Positions 43,007 through 52,494 are shown, counted from the stretch's first letter. The stretch is 64,000 bases of DNA from Frateuria_A yonginensis (GCF_037137055.1 NZ_JBBBNY010000013.1:1-64000); one strand, 5' to 3'. A program made the numbers and translations. Notes: generated from the letters alone by a model not told the origin.

Positions 43007-43031
43007 GGCCGGCGACGTCGCCGGCCTTTTT
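43007..43031 (+). terminator. Intrinsic terminator after tRNA-Arg
   Basis: GGCCGGCGAC pairs with GTCGCCGGCC and is followed by TTTTT, ten bases after the tRNA 3' end. An upstream AAGAA partner to the T-run means it could also stop the convergent sugar-transporter transcript. Confidence 0.88.
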
Positions 43032-43053
43032 CTTGCGTCGCCGCCCGGCGGCC

Positions 43054-44481
43054 TCAGCCGGGCATGTCCTCGAGCTCCATGCCCTTGGTCTCGCGCACCG
43101 CCAGCACCACGAACAGCAGCGACAGCAGGGCGAACCCGGCATACAGCCCGTAGGCGAAACTGAGCCCGACCTCGGCCAGCGCAGGGAAACTCGAGGTGAT
43201 GACGAAGTTCGCCAGCCACTGCGCCGCCGCCGCCACCGCCATCGCCACCGCGCGGATGCGGTTGGGGAACATCTCGCCCAGCAGCACCCACACCATCGGT
43301 CCCCAGCTGATGCCGAAGAACACCACGTAGGCGTTGGCCGCGACCAGCGCAGTGATGTTCCAGGGGGCGGGCAGGGTCAGGCTGGCGCCGCTGCCGACCG
43401 CCTCGCTGAAGCACCAGGCCATCAGTGCCAGGGTGATCGCCATGCCGGCCGAGCCGACCACCAGCAGCGGCTTGCGGCCGACCTTGTCGACCAGGCCGAT
43501 CGCGACCAGGGTCACCAGCACGTTGACCACCGAGGTGGCGACGGTGATCGAGAACGAATCGGCCTCGCTGAAACCCACCGAGTGCCACAGCGCCGAGGAG
43601 TAGTAGAAGATCACGTTGATGCCGACGAACTGCTGGAACACCGACAGCAGGATGCCGACCCAGACCACCGGCAGCAGGCCCAGGCGCGGGCCGCGCAGGT
43701 CGCGCAGGGTGGGGCGGTATTCCATCTTCAGGCTGCGCTCGATCTCGCCCAGCTTGTAGTCCAGCGCGGCGTCGCTGCGCATCGCCAATACCTCGCGCAG
43801 CACCTCGCGCGCCTCCACCAGCCGCGCCTTGGCGACCAGGTGGCGTGGCGATTCGGGTACGCCCAGCACCAGCGCGCCGTAGATCAGCGCCGGCACGACC
43901 GCCACCAGGAACATCCAGCGCCAGGCCTCCAGGCCCAGCCACAGCGGCGCCGAGGCGCCGCCCGCGGTGCTCGCCAGCCAGGCATCGCTCAGCAGTGCGG
44001 CGAAGATGCCCAGCACGATCGCCAGCTGCTGCAGCGAACCGAGCCGCCCGCGCACCTGCGCCGGCGATACCTCGGCGATGTAGGTCGGTGCGATCACGGA
44101 GGCCATGCCCACGCCGGTGCCGCCGACCACGCGCCACAGGATCAGGTCCCACATGCCCGAGACCAGTCCCGAACCCAGCGCGCTGATCGCCAGCAGCAGC
44201 GCGGCCACCTGCATGGTGCGCACGCGGCCCAGGCGGTCGGCCAGCGGCCCCGCGTACCAGGCGCCCAGCGCCGAACCGAGCAGGGCGCAGGAAACCGCGA
44301 TGCCGATCCGCGCCGCGTTCAGGCCGAAGCCGCCACGGATGGCTTCCACCGCGCCGTTGATGACCGCCGTGTCAAAGCCGAACAGGAATCCGCCGAGCGC
44401 GGCCGCCGCCGCGATCAGCACGATGCGGGCGGTCGCCCGTTGTTCCAGCGCCAGGTCGACTGGCATTTCCCGCGTGCTCAT
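43054..44481 (-). CDS. Sugar porter family MFS transporter (glucose/hexose type)
   Basis: A 475-residue twelve-helix sugar porter. The family signatures are present: GGFLFGFDTAVINGA in helix 1, ADRLGRVR in loop 2-3, VPESPRHLVAKAR after helix 6, QQFVGINVIFYYS in helix 7 and DKVGRKPLLV in loop 8-9. The Q-Q-x-x-G-I-N motif binds hexose in this family. It likely imports glucose released from maltodextrins by proton symport. A LacI-type operator lies 67 bases upstream, shared with the divergent regulator gene. Confidence 0.9.
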   Translation of the reverse strand: MSTREMPVDLALEQRATARIVLIAAAAALGGFLFGFDTAVINGAVEAIRGGFGLNAARIGIAVSCALLGSALGAWYAGPLADRLGRVRTMQVAALLLAISALGSGLVSGMWDLILWRVVGGTGVGMASVIAPTYIAEVSPAQVRGRLGSLQQLAIVLGIFAALLSDAWLASTAGGASAPLWLGLEAWRWMFLVAVVPALIYGALVLGVPESPRHLVAKARLVEAREVLREVLAMRSDAALDYKLGEIERSLKMEYRPTLRDLRGPRLGLLPVVWVGILLSVFQQFVGINVIFYYSSALWHSVGFSEADSFSITVATSVVNVLVTLVAIGLVDKVGRKPLLVVGSAGMAITLALMAWCFSEAVGSGASLTLPAPWNITALVAANAYVVFFGISWGPMVWVLLGEMFPNRIRAVAMAVAAAAQWLANFVITSSFPALAEVGLSFAYGLYAGFALLSLLFVVLAVRETKGMELEDMPG

Positions 44482-44547
44482 CCGCTCTTCCCCCGAAGCC
44501 TATGGACAGGTGTACGAGTCTCGCCGACGGCGCAGGTGGCGTCCCTG

Positions 44548-44561
44548 TGAATACGTATGCA
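44548..44561. promoter_or_regulatory. LacI-type operator 1
   Basis: TGAATACGTATGCA lies between the divergent sugar-porter and LacI genes. It is a near-palindrome centred on ACGT, one of five identical copies (in either orientation) in the locus. Here it could set expression of the transporter and autoregulate the repressor. Confidence 0.82.
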
Positions 44562-44633
44562 TCCCGCATGGGCCAACCGCGGTCGGCCGATGGTAATGTT
44601 GTGGATGCCGGCAGTACCAGAGGTCCGCAACAA

Positions 44634-45665
44634 GTGAGCAAGGCCAAAGCGACGTCGATCGACATCGCCCACCTGGCGGGAGTGTCCCAGGCCACGGTAT
44701 CGCGCGCGTTGCGCGGCAGCCCGCTGGTCAGCGAGGAAACCCGCGAGCGCATCCTCGCCGCCGCCGAGCAGCTGCGCTACAAGGTGGACAAGAACGCCTC
44801 CAACCTGCGCCTGCAGCACTCGGGCACGCTGGCGCTGCTGCTGTTCGAGGATCCGACCGCCGACGGCTCGAACATCAACCCGTTCTTCCTCTCGATGCTG
44901 GGGTCGATCACCCGCGCCTGCGCGCAGCAGGGCTACGACCTGCTGGTCTCCTTCCAGCAGTTCTCCAACGACTGGCACGCGGACTACGCCGACAGCAAGA
45001 AGGCCGACGGCATCATCCTGCTGGGCTACGGGGACTACCTCGCCTATCGCGCGCGGCTGGAGAAGCTGGTCGCGATCGGCACCCGCTTCGTGCGCTGGGG
45101 CGCCGTGCAGGAGGACCAGCCGGGCGTGTCCGTCGGCTGCGACAACTTCAGCGGTGGGCAGGCCATCGCGCGGCACTTCATCGAACAGGGCTGCCGCCGC
45201 ATCGCCTTCCTGGGCGACGCCTCCAGCCACTACCCCGAGTTCTTCGAGCGCTACCGCGGCTACGTGGATGCGCTGGCGCAGGCCGGGCTGGCCGCCGACG
45301 AGGCGCTGCAGGTGGATGCCGAGAGCACCCAGCTGTGCGGGCACCAGGCCATGTCCGAGCTGATCGCGCGCGGCGTTCCGTTCGACGCGGTGTTCGCCGC
45401 CAGCGACCTGATCGCGATCGGCGCCATGCGCGCACTGGCCGAGCGCGGCTACAGGGTGCCGGCCGATGTCCCGGTCGCCGGCTTCGACGACATCCCGATG
45501 GCGCGCTTCGCCCATCCGCCACTCACTACCGTGCTGCAGGACACCCGCCGCGCCGGCGAGGTGCTGGTGGACAGCCTGCTGCGGATGATCCGCGGCGAAC
45601 CGGTGCGGAGCACCATGCTGCCGGTGCAGCTGATGCTGCGCCAGTCGAGCCAGCGCCTGGCCTGA
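44634..45665 (+). CDS. LacI-family transcriptional regulator of the alpha-glucan locus
   Basis: A 343-residue repressor. The N-terminal helix-turn-helix (IDIAHLAGVSQATVSRALRG, about 8-27) and hinge (LRLQHSGTLALLLF) precede a periplasmic-binding-protein-like sensor domain (about 60-335) with GFDDIPMARFAHPPLTTV. It probably binds the TGAATACGTATGCA sites and releases them when maltose, a maltodextrin or glucose is present; the inducer is inferred. The start is GTG; an upstream ATG in the frame does not fit the ordinary LacI N-terminus. It is divergent from the sugar porter across an operator. Confidence 0.93.
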   Translation: MSKAKATSIDIAHLAGVSQATVSRALRGSPLVSEETRERILAAAEQLRYKVDKNASNLRLQHSGTLALLLFEDPTADGSNINPFFLSMLGSITRACAQQGYDLLVSFQQFSNDWHADYADSKKADGIILLGYGDYLAYRARLEKLVAIGTRFVRWGAVQEDQPGVSVGCDNFSGGQAIARHFIEQGCRRIAFLGDASSHYPEFFERYRGYVDALAQAGLAADEALQVDAESTQLCGHQAMSELIARGVPFDAVFAASDLIAIGAMRALAERGYRVPADVPVAGFDDIPMARFAHPPLTTVLQDTRRAGEVLVDSLLRMIRGEPVRSTMLPVQLMLRQSSQRLA

Positions 45666-45705
45666 GCGCCTCCGGCCGGCCTGCACCGGTCGGGCACCAG
45701 AGCGA

Positions 45706-45731
45706 AAGCATTGCGGGCACGCCCGCTCCTA
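45706..45731. repeat. REP-type element, single unit
   Basis: AAGCATTGCGGGCACGCCCGCTCCTA is a single unit of the repeat family, between the convergent LacI and esterase genes. Confidence 0.6.
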
Positions 45732-46784
45732 CCCCGGTCCCGGGGCGTTCCCGGTGGGGAATGCCCAGCGCAGGAAGCGCGGCAGCATCCTGGCCCACGA
45801 GGCCTGCTGGTGGTGGCCGCCCTCGAGCAGGAATACGCTGACGTCGCCGGCTGCGGCGCCGGTGGTGCCCGGGGCGATGGTGTAGCCCAGCTGGCGCAGG
45901 CCGCGGCGTCGTACGCCGAAGCCCCGGTAGCCCTCGACCAGGTCGCGCAGGTCGTCGACCACGTCGATGATGCCGTCGTGGTCGCGGTCGTTGGTCTCCT
46001 CGGCCGTGCCGGCGGCGAACCAGAAGCGCAGGCCCGGCCGTCGCGGACCGCGGTCGACCATCGCCTGCGCCAGCCGGCTGCGCTGCACGGCGGTGGCGTC
46101 GCTGCGGTCGGCGGCCAGCCAGAACGAGGGTGACATCGCGCCGACCGTACCGAACACGTCCGGGTACTGCCAGCCGAGGTTGAACGCGTTGAGCGCGCCG
46201 AGCGACCAGCCCATGACGGCCCGCGCATCCGGCTGCCGCCGGGTGCGGTAGTGCGCATCGACCCAGGGCACCAGCGCCGTCGCCACCCAGGCCGAGTACG
46301 CCGCGGCCTCCAGGCCGATCGGCCCGATCACCGAGCCGCCCACCACGCTCGCGCCGCGGCGGCGGTCGGACAGTCCGTAGGCGCCGGCACGGTCGCGTGG
46401 CATGTCGATGGCGACCACGATCAGCGGGACGATCGCGTGCTCCCGGTAGAGCCCGGCCAGGGTCGATGGCAGGCCGACGGCTGCCATGTCCTGGCCGTCG
46501 TTGGCGTACAGCACCGGGTAGCGGCGATGGTCGTCCCGGTCGTACCCGGGGGGCAGGTACACGGTGACCTCGAGCCGCTCCGGTGCGAAGGCCGGCGCGG
46601 CGAGGTGGAATGTCCGCACGGGTGCCTGCGCGTGAGCGGCGGCCCACGGGAGCAGGGTGCAGGCTGCGAGCAGCTGCGCCAGCCGAGGCGCCCAGCGGTG
46701 CGATCGGGATCGCCGGCAGCCGTCCGGCGACGGGGCGGACGCCTGCCCTGCCGGTCCCGGTTGCGGACGATGATGCTCAGTCAT
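45729..46784 (-). CDS. Exported esterase-fold protein in the alpha-glucan operon
   Basis: A 351-residue putative esterase with an Arg-rich N-terminus and a signal peptide core at about 34-52. The alpha/beta-hydrolase domain has TVYLPPGYDRDDHRRYPVLYANDGQ, the nucleophile elbow GWSLGA and a C-terminal GGHHQQ histidine. A short insert, NDRDHDGIIDVVDD, looks like a calcium-binding (thrombospondin type 3 / EF-hand-like) loop. It is coupled by an ATGACTGA overlap to the GH13 gene upstream. It may deacylate a substituted glucan; that is inference. Confidence 0.82.
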   Translation of the reverse strand: MTEHHRPQPGPAGQASAPSPDGCRRSRSHRWAPRLAQLLAACTLLPWAAAHAQAPVRTFHLAAPAFAPERLEVTVYLPPGYDRDDHRRYPVLYANDGQDMAAVGLPSTLAGLYREHAIVPLIVVAIDMPRDRAGAYGLSDRRRGASVVGGSVIGPIGLEAAAYSAWVATALVPWVDAHYRTRRQPDARAVMGWSLGALNAFNLGWQYPDVFGTVGAMSPSFWLAADRSDATAVQRSRLAQAMVDRGPRRPGLRFWFAAGTAEETNDRDHDGIIDVVDDLRDLVEGYRGFGVRRRGLRQLGYTIAPGTTGAAAGDVSVFLLEGGHHQQASWARMLPRFLRWAFPTGNAPGPG

Positions 46785-48453
46785 CCGGGTGGCTCTTGTC
46801 CTGCATGAGCCGGGTCAGTTCGGACACCAGGTCCGGGCGCGTGGCGGGAGCATCGAGCAGGTAGACCTGCACGTCGTGCGCGGCCACGGTGGCCTCCAGC
46901 GCGCCACCGGCGGCGACCTCGACCGCCTCGCCGCCCAGCGCGGCGCGCCAGTGCCCGGGCTGCAGCCATTGCGTCACGCGGAAGCGCGCCGGTGCATCGC
47001 CCTTGTTGAGCAGCACCAGCGCGATCTGGTGCGTCTCGCCCTGCTGGTAGACGCGGTAGAACGCAGCCTGGTCGCCGGCCATGCGTTCGACCAGCATCAG
47101 CCCGCGCTGCAGCGCAGGCGTCCCGGCGCGCAGCGTGGCGATGCGTTTCAGGTGGCGGTAGATCGGGCTCTTTCCCGCCGCGTCGATCCGCGCCTGGCCG
47201 TAGTAGTTGCGGTTGCCTTCGTGTTCGGCGCGGCCGCGCTCGAAGCCGGTCTCCGAGCCGTAGTAGAGCGCCGGGATGCCGCGTGCGGTGAACAGCCAGT
47301 TGTTGGCGTCGATGAACCCCGCGTCGCTGGCGTCCAGGCGCGCCATGTCGTGGTTGTCGTAGAAGGTGACCAGCTCGTACGGATTGGCGTAGGGTCCGTT
47401 GGTCAGGTACAGCTTCGACCGCAGCAGGCCGTAGTCGCTGCCCGGGTGCTCGAACACCGCCTTGATCGCCCGCTGCTGCGGGAAGTCCAGCAGGCTGATG
47501 CCGCCGTTGCGCGGCCAGGTGTACCGGCCGATGTCGTCGGGGCTGTAGTCGAACGCCTCGCCGTACATGAAGAAGCCCGGATGCCGGGCGCGGATGCGCG
47601 TGGCGAACTGCCTCCAGAACGCGGTGGACATGTGGTTGAGCGTGTCGATGCGGAACGCGTCCGCGCCCTGGCCGATCCACTTCAGGTAGGCACCCACGAA
47701 GTAGTCCAGCACCGCGGGGTTCTGGTCGTCGTTGTTGGACAGCTGTGCCAGGTCCTCGTAGGCATGGTAGAAGCGGTGCAGCGGGTTGTGGCGCGGATCG
47801 AGCCGCCACGGCGGCAGGTTCTGCTGGTCGGCCACGAGCCGACCCTGCTCGTCGACGATCTGCCCGAACTGCGGCTGGCGCACGGGCATGGTGAACGCCG
47901 GCGAGCCGTGGTTGAGGACGATGTCCTGCACCACCTTCAGGCCGGCCGCGTGCATGCCGGCGGTGAACTGCGCGAAATCCAGGTCGCGGCTGGGCAGGTG
48001 TTCGTCCACCTTGTAGAAGTTCACGCCCCAGTAGCCGTGGAAGCCGGTCTTGCCGCGGTCGGTGAATTTGGAGCCCCATTGCACCGGATCTCCGCCGCTG
48101 AAGGCCTGGTCCGGGTTGTCCACGATGGGCGTGATCCAGACCGCGCCGAAGCCCATGCGGCGGATGTAGGCGGCGTTGTCGAGCACGCCCTTGAAGTCGC
48201 CGCCGAGGTAGCCGATGTTGGCGCTCTCGCCCTTGGGCGCGCCGGGCACCGGCACGTCGAAGGTGCGGTGCGCGCCGCCCTGGTCGCGATGATCGTTGGA
48301 CGGATCGCCGTTGACGAAGCGATCGGTCAGCACGAAGTAGATCGCGTCGGAGGCGAACGGGGCGTCGGTGCCGTAGAACGCGGGTGGCGTCGCGGCCGCG
48401 CGGGCGAGGCCGACGGAGAGGGCGAGGCTGGCAAAGGCGAGCGTGCGTTTCAT
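46777..48453 (-). CDS. Exported GH13 alpha-glucan hydrolase (amylase/CGTase-like)
   Basis: A 558-residue GH13 enzyme with a signal peptide (about 1-21). Catalytic motifs: region I DIVLNH (about 177-182), region II DAFRIDTLNHM with nucleophile D270, region III MYGEAFD with acid/base E299, and region IV FYDNHD with D369. The layout (YFVLTDRFVNGDPSND, then GYLGGDFKG) is that of CGTase/neopullulanase-like enzymes. It probably cuts maltodextrins or cyclodextrins in the periplasm. The ATG after AAGGTGCCC is preferred to a GTG two codons upstream. Its end overlaps the esterase start. Confidence 0.9.
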   Translation of the reverse strand: MKRTLAFASLALSVGLARAAATPPAFYGTDAPFASDAIYFVLTDRFVNGDPSNDHRDQGGAHRTFDVPVPGAPKGESANIGYLGGDFKGVLDNAAYIRRMGFGAVWITPIVDNPDQAFSGGDPVQWGSKFTDRGKTGFHGYWGVNFYKVDEHLPSRDLDFAQFTAGMHAAGLKVVQDIVLNHGSPAFTMPVRQPQFGQIVDEQGRLVADQQNLPPWRLDPRHNPLHRFYHAYEDLAQLSNNDDQNPAVLDYFVGAYLKWIGQGADAFRIDTLNHMSTAFWRQFATRIRARHPGFFMYGEAFDYSPDDIGRYTWPRNGGISLLDFPQQRAIKAVFEHPGSDYGLLRSKLYLTNGPYANPYELVTFYDNHDMARLDASDAGFIDANNWLFTARGIPALYYGSETGFERGRAEHEGNRNYYGQARIDAAGKSPIYRHLKRIATLRAGTPALQRGLMLVERMAGDQAAFYRVYQQGETHQIALVLLNKGDAPARFRVTQWLQPGHWRAALGGEAVEVAAGGALEATVAAHDVQVYLLDAPATRPDLVSELTRLMQDKSHPDD

Positions 48454-48483
48454 GGGCACCTTGGCGATGGCTGCGATCGGGGC

Positions 48484-49968
48484 CTACAGGGGTTGCGGCA
48501 GGGGGTCCGCTTCGGGTTCGTGCACGCGCAGCGTGCACAGGCCGGCGACGACCAGGCTGGCGCCGCCCAGCGCCAGCGCCCAGATCGGCTGGTTGCCGAA
48601 GAAGGTCTTCAGTAGCAGGCCCAGCACGCTGGCGGCCAGCAGCTGCGGGATCACGATGAAGAAGTTGAAGATGCCCATGTACACGCCCATCTTGGCCGCC
48701 GGCAGGTTGTCCGACAGCAGGGCGTAGGGCAGCGACAGGATCGAGGCCCAGGCGAAGCCGACGCCGACCATCGAGGCGAGCAGCCAGTCCGGATTGCGCA
48801 CGACCAGGAAGGACAGCAGGCCCGCACCGCCCAGGCACAGGTTCACCAGGTGGCTCACGCGCAGCCCCCACCAGCGCACCATGCGCGGGATGGCGATCGC
48901 GGCCAGCGCGGCAAAGCCGTTGTAGGCGGCGAACAGCACGCCCACCCAGTTCGCGCCTTCGTTGTAGGCCGCCGACGACGGGTCGGTGCTGCCGAAGAGA
49001 CTCTGGGTCACGCCCGGCGTGGTGTAGATCCACATTGCGAACAGCGCGAACCACGAGAAGAACTGCACCCAGGCGAGCCGACGCATCGGGCCGGGCATGC
49101 CGTACAGGTCGCCCATCACCTGGCGCAGCATGCCCTGGCCGCGAGCCACGCTGAGCCAGGCGAACAGGGCGCCGAACACGATCAGGCCGCCGGCAAGCAG
49201 GTAGAGCTCCTTCTCCAGCGCATAGTGGCGCACGGCGAACAGCACCAGGGTGCCGGCGGCAAGCAGCAGCAGACCGGGGCGCCAGGCGCGCGAGGCGTCG
49301 GTCGGCGGCAGTTGCGCCTGCGCATCGTCGAAGCTCTCGAGCGCGAGTGGTGGGTACTCGCGCGTGGTCGCCACCGTCCACAGCACGGCTCCCAGCAGCA
49401 CCGCGCCGCCGAGGTAGAACGCCCAGGTCACGGTGGCGGGGATGTGGCCGGCGGGCGCCACGTTGGGCACGCCCATCCGGCTCAGCAGCCAGGGCAGGGC
49501 GGAGGCCACCACCGCGCCGACACCGATGAAGAAGCTCTGCATGGCGTAGCCCAGCGGCCGCTGTCCGGTCGGGCACTGGTCGCCGACGAAGGCGCGGAAC
49601 GGTTCCATCGACACGTTGATCGAGGCGTCCAGGACCCAAAGCAGGCCGGCCGCCATCCACAGCGCCGGCGCGTTCGGCATCCACAGCAGCGCGAGCGTGG
49701 AGAGGACGGCGCCGACCAGGAAATAGGGCCGGCGCCGTCCGAGCCGGTTCCAGGTGCGATCGGACAGGTAGCCGACGATCGGCTGCACGATCAGCCCGGT
49801 GAACGGGGCGGCGATCCACAGCACGGGGATCTGGTCCACGTTGGCGCCGAGTGTCTGGAAGATGCGGCTGACGTTGGCGTTCTGCAGGGCGAAGCCGAAC
49901 TGGATGCCCAGGAAGCCGAAGCACATGTTCCAGATCTGCCAGAACGACAGGGTGGGTTTGCGGGTCAT
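48484..49968 (-). CDS. Maltose/maltodextrin-type MFS transporter (SLC45-like)
   Basis: A 494-residue membrane protein with about twelve helices. The start FWQIWNMCFGFLGIQFGFALQNANVSRIFQTLGA and the loop GYLSDRTWNRLGRRRPYFLVG belong to the group related to plant sucrose carriers and bacterial MalT/MalY-type maltose transporters. It should carry maltose or short maltodextrins across the inner membrane by proton symport. It is followed 30 bases later by the GH13 gene and preceded by the six-hairpin glycosidase, all on one strand. Confidence 0.9.
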   Translation of the reverse strand: MTRKPTLSFWQIWNMCFGFLGIQFGFALQNANVSRIFQTLGANVDQIPVLWIAAPFTGLIVQPIVGYLSDRTWNRLGRRRPYFLVGAVLSTLALLWMPNAPALWMAAGLLWVLDASINVSMEPFRAFVGDQCPTGQRPLGYAMQSFFIGVGAVVASALPWLLSRMGVPNVAPAGHIPATVTWAFYLGGAVLLGAVLWTVATTREYPPLALESFDDAQAQLPPTDASRAWRPGLLLLAAGTLVLFAVRHYALEKELYLLAGGLIVFGALFAWLSVARGQGMLRQVMGDLYGMPGPMRRLAWVQFFSWFALFAMWIYTTPGVTQSLFGSTDPSSAAYNEGANWVGVLFAAYNGFAALAAIAIPRMVRWWGLRVSHLVNLCLGGAGLLSFLVVRNPDWLLASMVGVGFAWASILSLPYALLSDNLPAAKMGVYMGIFNFFIVIPQLLAASVLGLLLKTFFGNQPIWALALGGASLVVAGLCTLRVHEPEADPLPQPL

Positions 49969-50056
49969 CGGGCGGTCCTGCGGAGGCGGCGCGGGAACGC
50001 ACCCCTCGCGACCGCCGTTGGCGGTCCCAGGGGCGCGTTGTTCAAGGGAGGGTGGG

Positions 50057-52225
50057 TCACCACGGCGCGATCAGCAGGTCGCCCACGTCCGCCTCGTTGA
50101 GCGGACCGCGGCTGCCGCCGGTACCGCCGGTGTAGTGCGCGTTGTGACGCAGATAGCTCATGTTGAAGCCGTCTTCGAGCGCGAAGCGGCAGCGCTGGCC
50201 CTCGCGCGCCTGGAACTCGGCGTAGGTGGACCGCTGGCGCCCCATGCTGTGCGGCATCACCACCGGCACGCGCTGCACCGTGCCGTCGCCACACGCGATC
50301 GAGAGCATCTTCACCGCGGCGGTGATGCCGGTGTTGATCGGACCGTGCGGGTTGGCGTAGTCGAGCGCCACCCGGTAGCGGCCGGTGGCGGGCACCTGCC
50401 ATTCGCGCGGCCAGCCGCCGCCGACGCGGGCCTGCTCGCCGGCGCAGGCGGTCGGACTGTGCAGCGATTCCAGTCCCGTCGCATCGATCCGCGTGGCGCT
50501 CACGCAGACGTACTTCGGCGCGTGCGCGAGCCGGCCGCTGCCGTCGATCGCCTCGGCGCGGCGGCCGTTCACGTACAGCTGCACCTTGCCCTCGGTCCGC
50601 ACCCGCCAGCCGTCGCCGTCGGCCTGCAGCACCGGTGCGGGGGGCGCGGCGGGGGCGTGCAGCGGGGCGTCGAGGCGCAGCGGCGCATCGTCCACCTGCA
50701 CGGCCTCGAGCTGCACCGTGGTGGTGTCGCCGCGGGTTTCCACGTGGTCGGCGACCAGCAGGTTGCCGCGGCGCTGGCGCGGCAGGCGCAGGGTGACGTG
50801 CCGGTCGCGCAGGTCGAGCGTGATCGCGTCGCGGTCGCCGAACAGCATGGGCACCAGCGACACGGGCAGCTTGGGCTCGATCCTGCCGTCGGCTTCCAGT
50901 CCGAACACGCCCTCGGTCACCATGGCCAGGTACGCCGCCACCGACCAGAGCTGGCGCGGCGAGTTGACCACCGGGCCGCTCAGGTCGCCGGCATCGAGGT
51001 GGATGCCCTGCGTCAGCAGCTCGTAGTTCTCCATGTTGGAGCCGGCCAGCGCGGCGCCGCGCATCACCGAGGCGATCTCGTGGGCGATGCGCGAGGGCTG
51101 ACCGGCGAGGCGGGCGGCGCGCAGCGCGTAGGCGCTGACGAACGGCCAGATCGCCTGGTTGTGGTAGACCGCCTGGTCGGTGCGCTCGGGCCAAATCACC
51201 GGGCTGCCGGACGGCCAGGCGGGGTAGTTCGCCAGCGCCTGGCGCGCGCGGTCGCCCTCGGCCACGCCGCTGGTGACGGCCAGCGCGATGCCGAGCAGGT
51301 CGTAGGTGTCGTACGGCGCGCCGTCGCCGCCGATGTAGCTCATGTAGAGCCCGCGGTCGGCACGCCAGAAGTGGGCGTTGATGGCCTGCTTCAGGGCCTG
51401 CGCCTGGCCCTGCCAGCGGCCGGCCGCCGCGGCGTCGTGGTGCCGCTCGGCGAGGGTGGCCGCCAGCTGCAGCGCCTGGTAGTGCAGCACGTTGGTGGAC
51501 AGCGCGTAGGACTGCGCGATGGACACCACCTCGTTGGCGGTCCAGGCCGGGTAGGTCTGCTCGCGCCAGTCGAGGAACGAGGTCTCGCCGCGGTACAGGC
51601 CGAAGCGGCTGTCGTAGGCGTACTGCCGGTCCTGCGCCAGGGTGTCGGCCAGCGCGCGGTAGACGTCGCCGGCGAAGGCGGGATCGTCCAGCAGGTGCTT
51701 CGCGCCGAGGAACCACACCACGCGGTCGGTGCTGATCGGCCAGCTGCCGCCCGAGCCGGTGTCCTGCATCACGTACAGCCCCTGCGGCGCGGTCGGCACG
51801 CGCACGTCGGAGAGCTTGAACTTCAGGCCGTTGCGCGAGCGCGCCGCATCGAACCGCCACAGCCCCAGGTCCACCGCGTAGGCGAGGTCGCGCGTCCACA
51901 CGTAGGGCCACTTCAACCCGGTCTCGAAGCAGTGGCAGGGGATCGGCTGGCCGTGGTCGAAGGCGCCGTCGCGGATGGCGCTGACCGAATCCTGCGCCAG
52001 GTCGTCCTGCGCCATCGCGAACAGGCCGTCGAACAGCGGGCTGGCGGTCTCCACCCGCAGCGGCTGGGGCTGGATCACCCGCTGGCCGAATGGCCACGCC
52101 AGGGTCCAGGCGCCGTGCGCGTCGCGGCTCATGCTGGCGTGCATGCCGTGCCAGTCCAGGCCGTCGCGCCACACCGGAGCGGCCGCGCCGCCGGCCATCG
52201 CCGCGCTCAGCAGGAGGCTCAGCAT
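50057..52225 (-). CDS. Exported six-hairpin glycosidase (glucoamylase/debranching-like)
   Basis: A 722-residue exported enzyme with a short signal peptide (MLSLLLSAAMAGGAAA). Residues about 70-450 form an (alpha/alpha)6 barrel typical of GH15/GH63/amylo-glucosidase-type enzymes: KWPYVWTRDLAYAVDLGLW, STDRVVWFLGAKHLL, and SPVIWPERTDQAVYHNQAIWPFV. The likely acids lie in WTRDLA and PERTDQA. The C-terminal part (about 470-722) is beta-rich and ends with a carbohydrate-binding-like domain (YRVALDYANPHGP). It would release glucose from alpha-glucan ends. The exact GH family was not determined. It heads a four-gene unit behind operator 2. Confidence 0.82.
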   Translation of the reverse strand: MLSLLLSAAMAGGAAAPVWRDGLDWHGMHASMSRDAHGAWTLAWPFGQRVIQPQPLRVETASPLFDGLFAMAQDDLAQDSVSAIRDGAFDHGQPIPCHCFETGLKWPYVWTRDLAYAVDLGLWRFDAARSRNGLKFKLSDVRVPTAPQGLYVMQDTGSGGSWPISTDRVVWFLGAKHLLDDPAFAGDVYRALADTLAQDRQYAYDSRFGLYRGETSFLDWREQTYPAWTANEVVSIAQSYALSTNVLHYQALQLAATLAERHHDAAAAGRWQGQAQALKQAINAHFWRADRGLYMSYIGGDGAPYDTYDLLGIALAVTSGVAEGDRARQALANYPAWPSGSPVIWPERTDQAVYHNQAIWPFVSAYALRAARLAGQPSRIAHEIASVMRGAALAGSNMENYELLTQGIHLDAGDLSGPVVNSPRQLWSVAAYLAMVTEGVFGLEADGRIEPKLPVSLVPMLFGDRDAITLDLRDRHVTLRLPRQRRGNLLVADHVETRGDTTTVQLEAVQVDDAPLRLDAPLHAPAAPPAPVLQADGDGWRVRTEGKVQLYVNGRRAEAIDGSGRLAHAPKYVCVSATRIDATGLESLHSPTACAGEQARVGGGWPREWQVPATGRYRVALDYANPHGPINTGITAAVKMLSIACGDGTVQRVPVVMPHSMGRQRSTYAEFQAREGQRCRFALEDGFNMSYLRHNAHYTGGTGGSRGPLNEADVGDLLIAPW

Positions 52226-52325
52226 GGGGCTACCGTCTGGGTGGGGAAGGTCATCGGTCGTTCTCCTGTCGCGCTGGCACGAATCACCGGATGGTAGGAA
52301 GCGTCGCGGTGCAGCAACCAGCGCC

Positions 52326-52339
52326 TGCATACGTATTCA
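52326..52339. promoter_or_regulatory. LacI-type operator 2
   Basis: TGCATACGTATTCA is the reverse complement of operator 1, 101 bases upstream of the six-hairpin glycosidase. It would control that gene and the transporter, GH13 and esterase genes behind it. Confidence 0.82.
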
Positions 52340-52399
52340 TGAGGCCGGCGCGCGCCGCCGGGCAGGTTATCAGCCTGCCTCGCCGGTTGCCGGCCGGCG

Positions 52400-52476
52400 T
52401 AGCAGCGAGCTTGCTCGCGATGCTCGTCCATGGGAGGCCATGCGGGCCGAAAGCACCGCGAGCACGAGCTCGCTCC
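52400..52476. repeat. REP-type element, inverted pair
   Basis: TAGCAGCGAGCTTGCTCGCG is mirrored by CACCGCGAGCACGAGCTCGC, located in the gap between the amylase gene and operator 2. Confidence 0.78.
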
Positions 52477-52494
52477 GGCGGGTACGGGCTGCCG

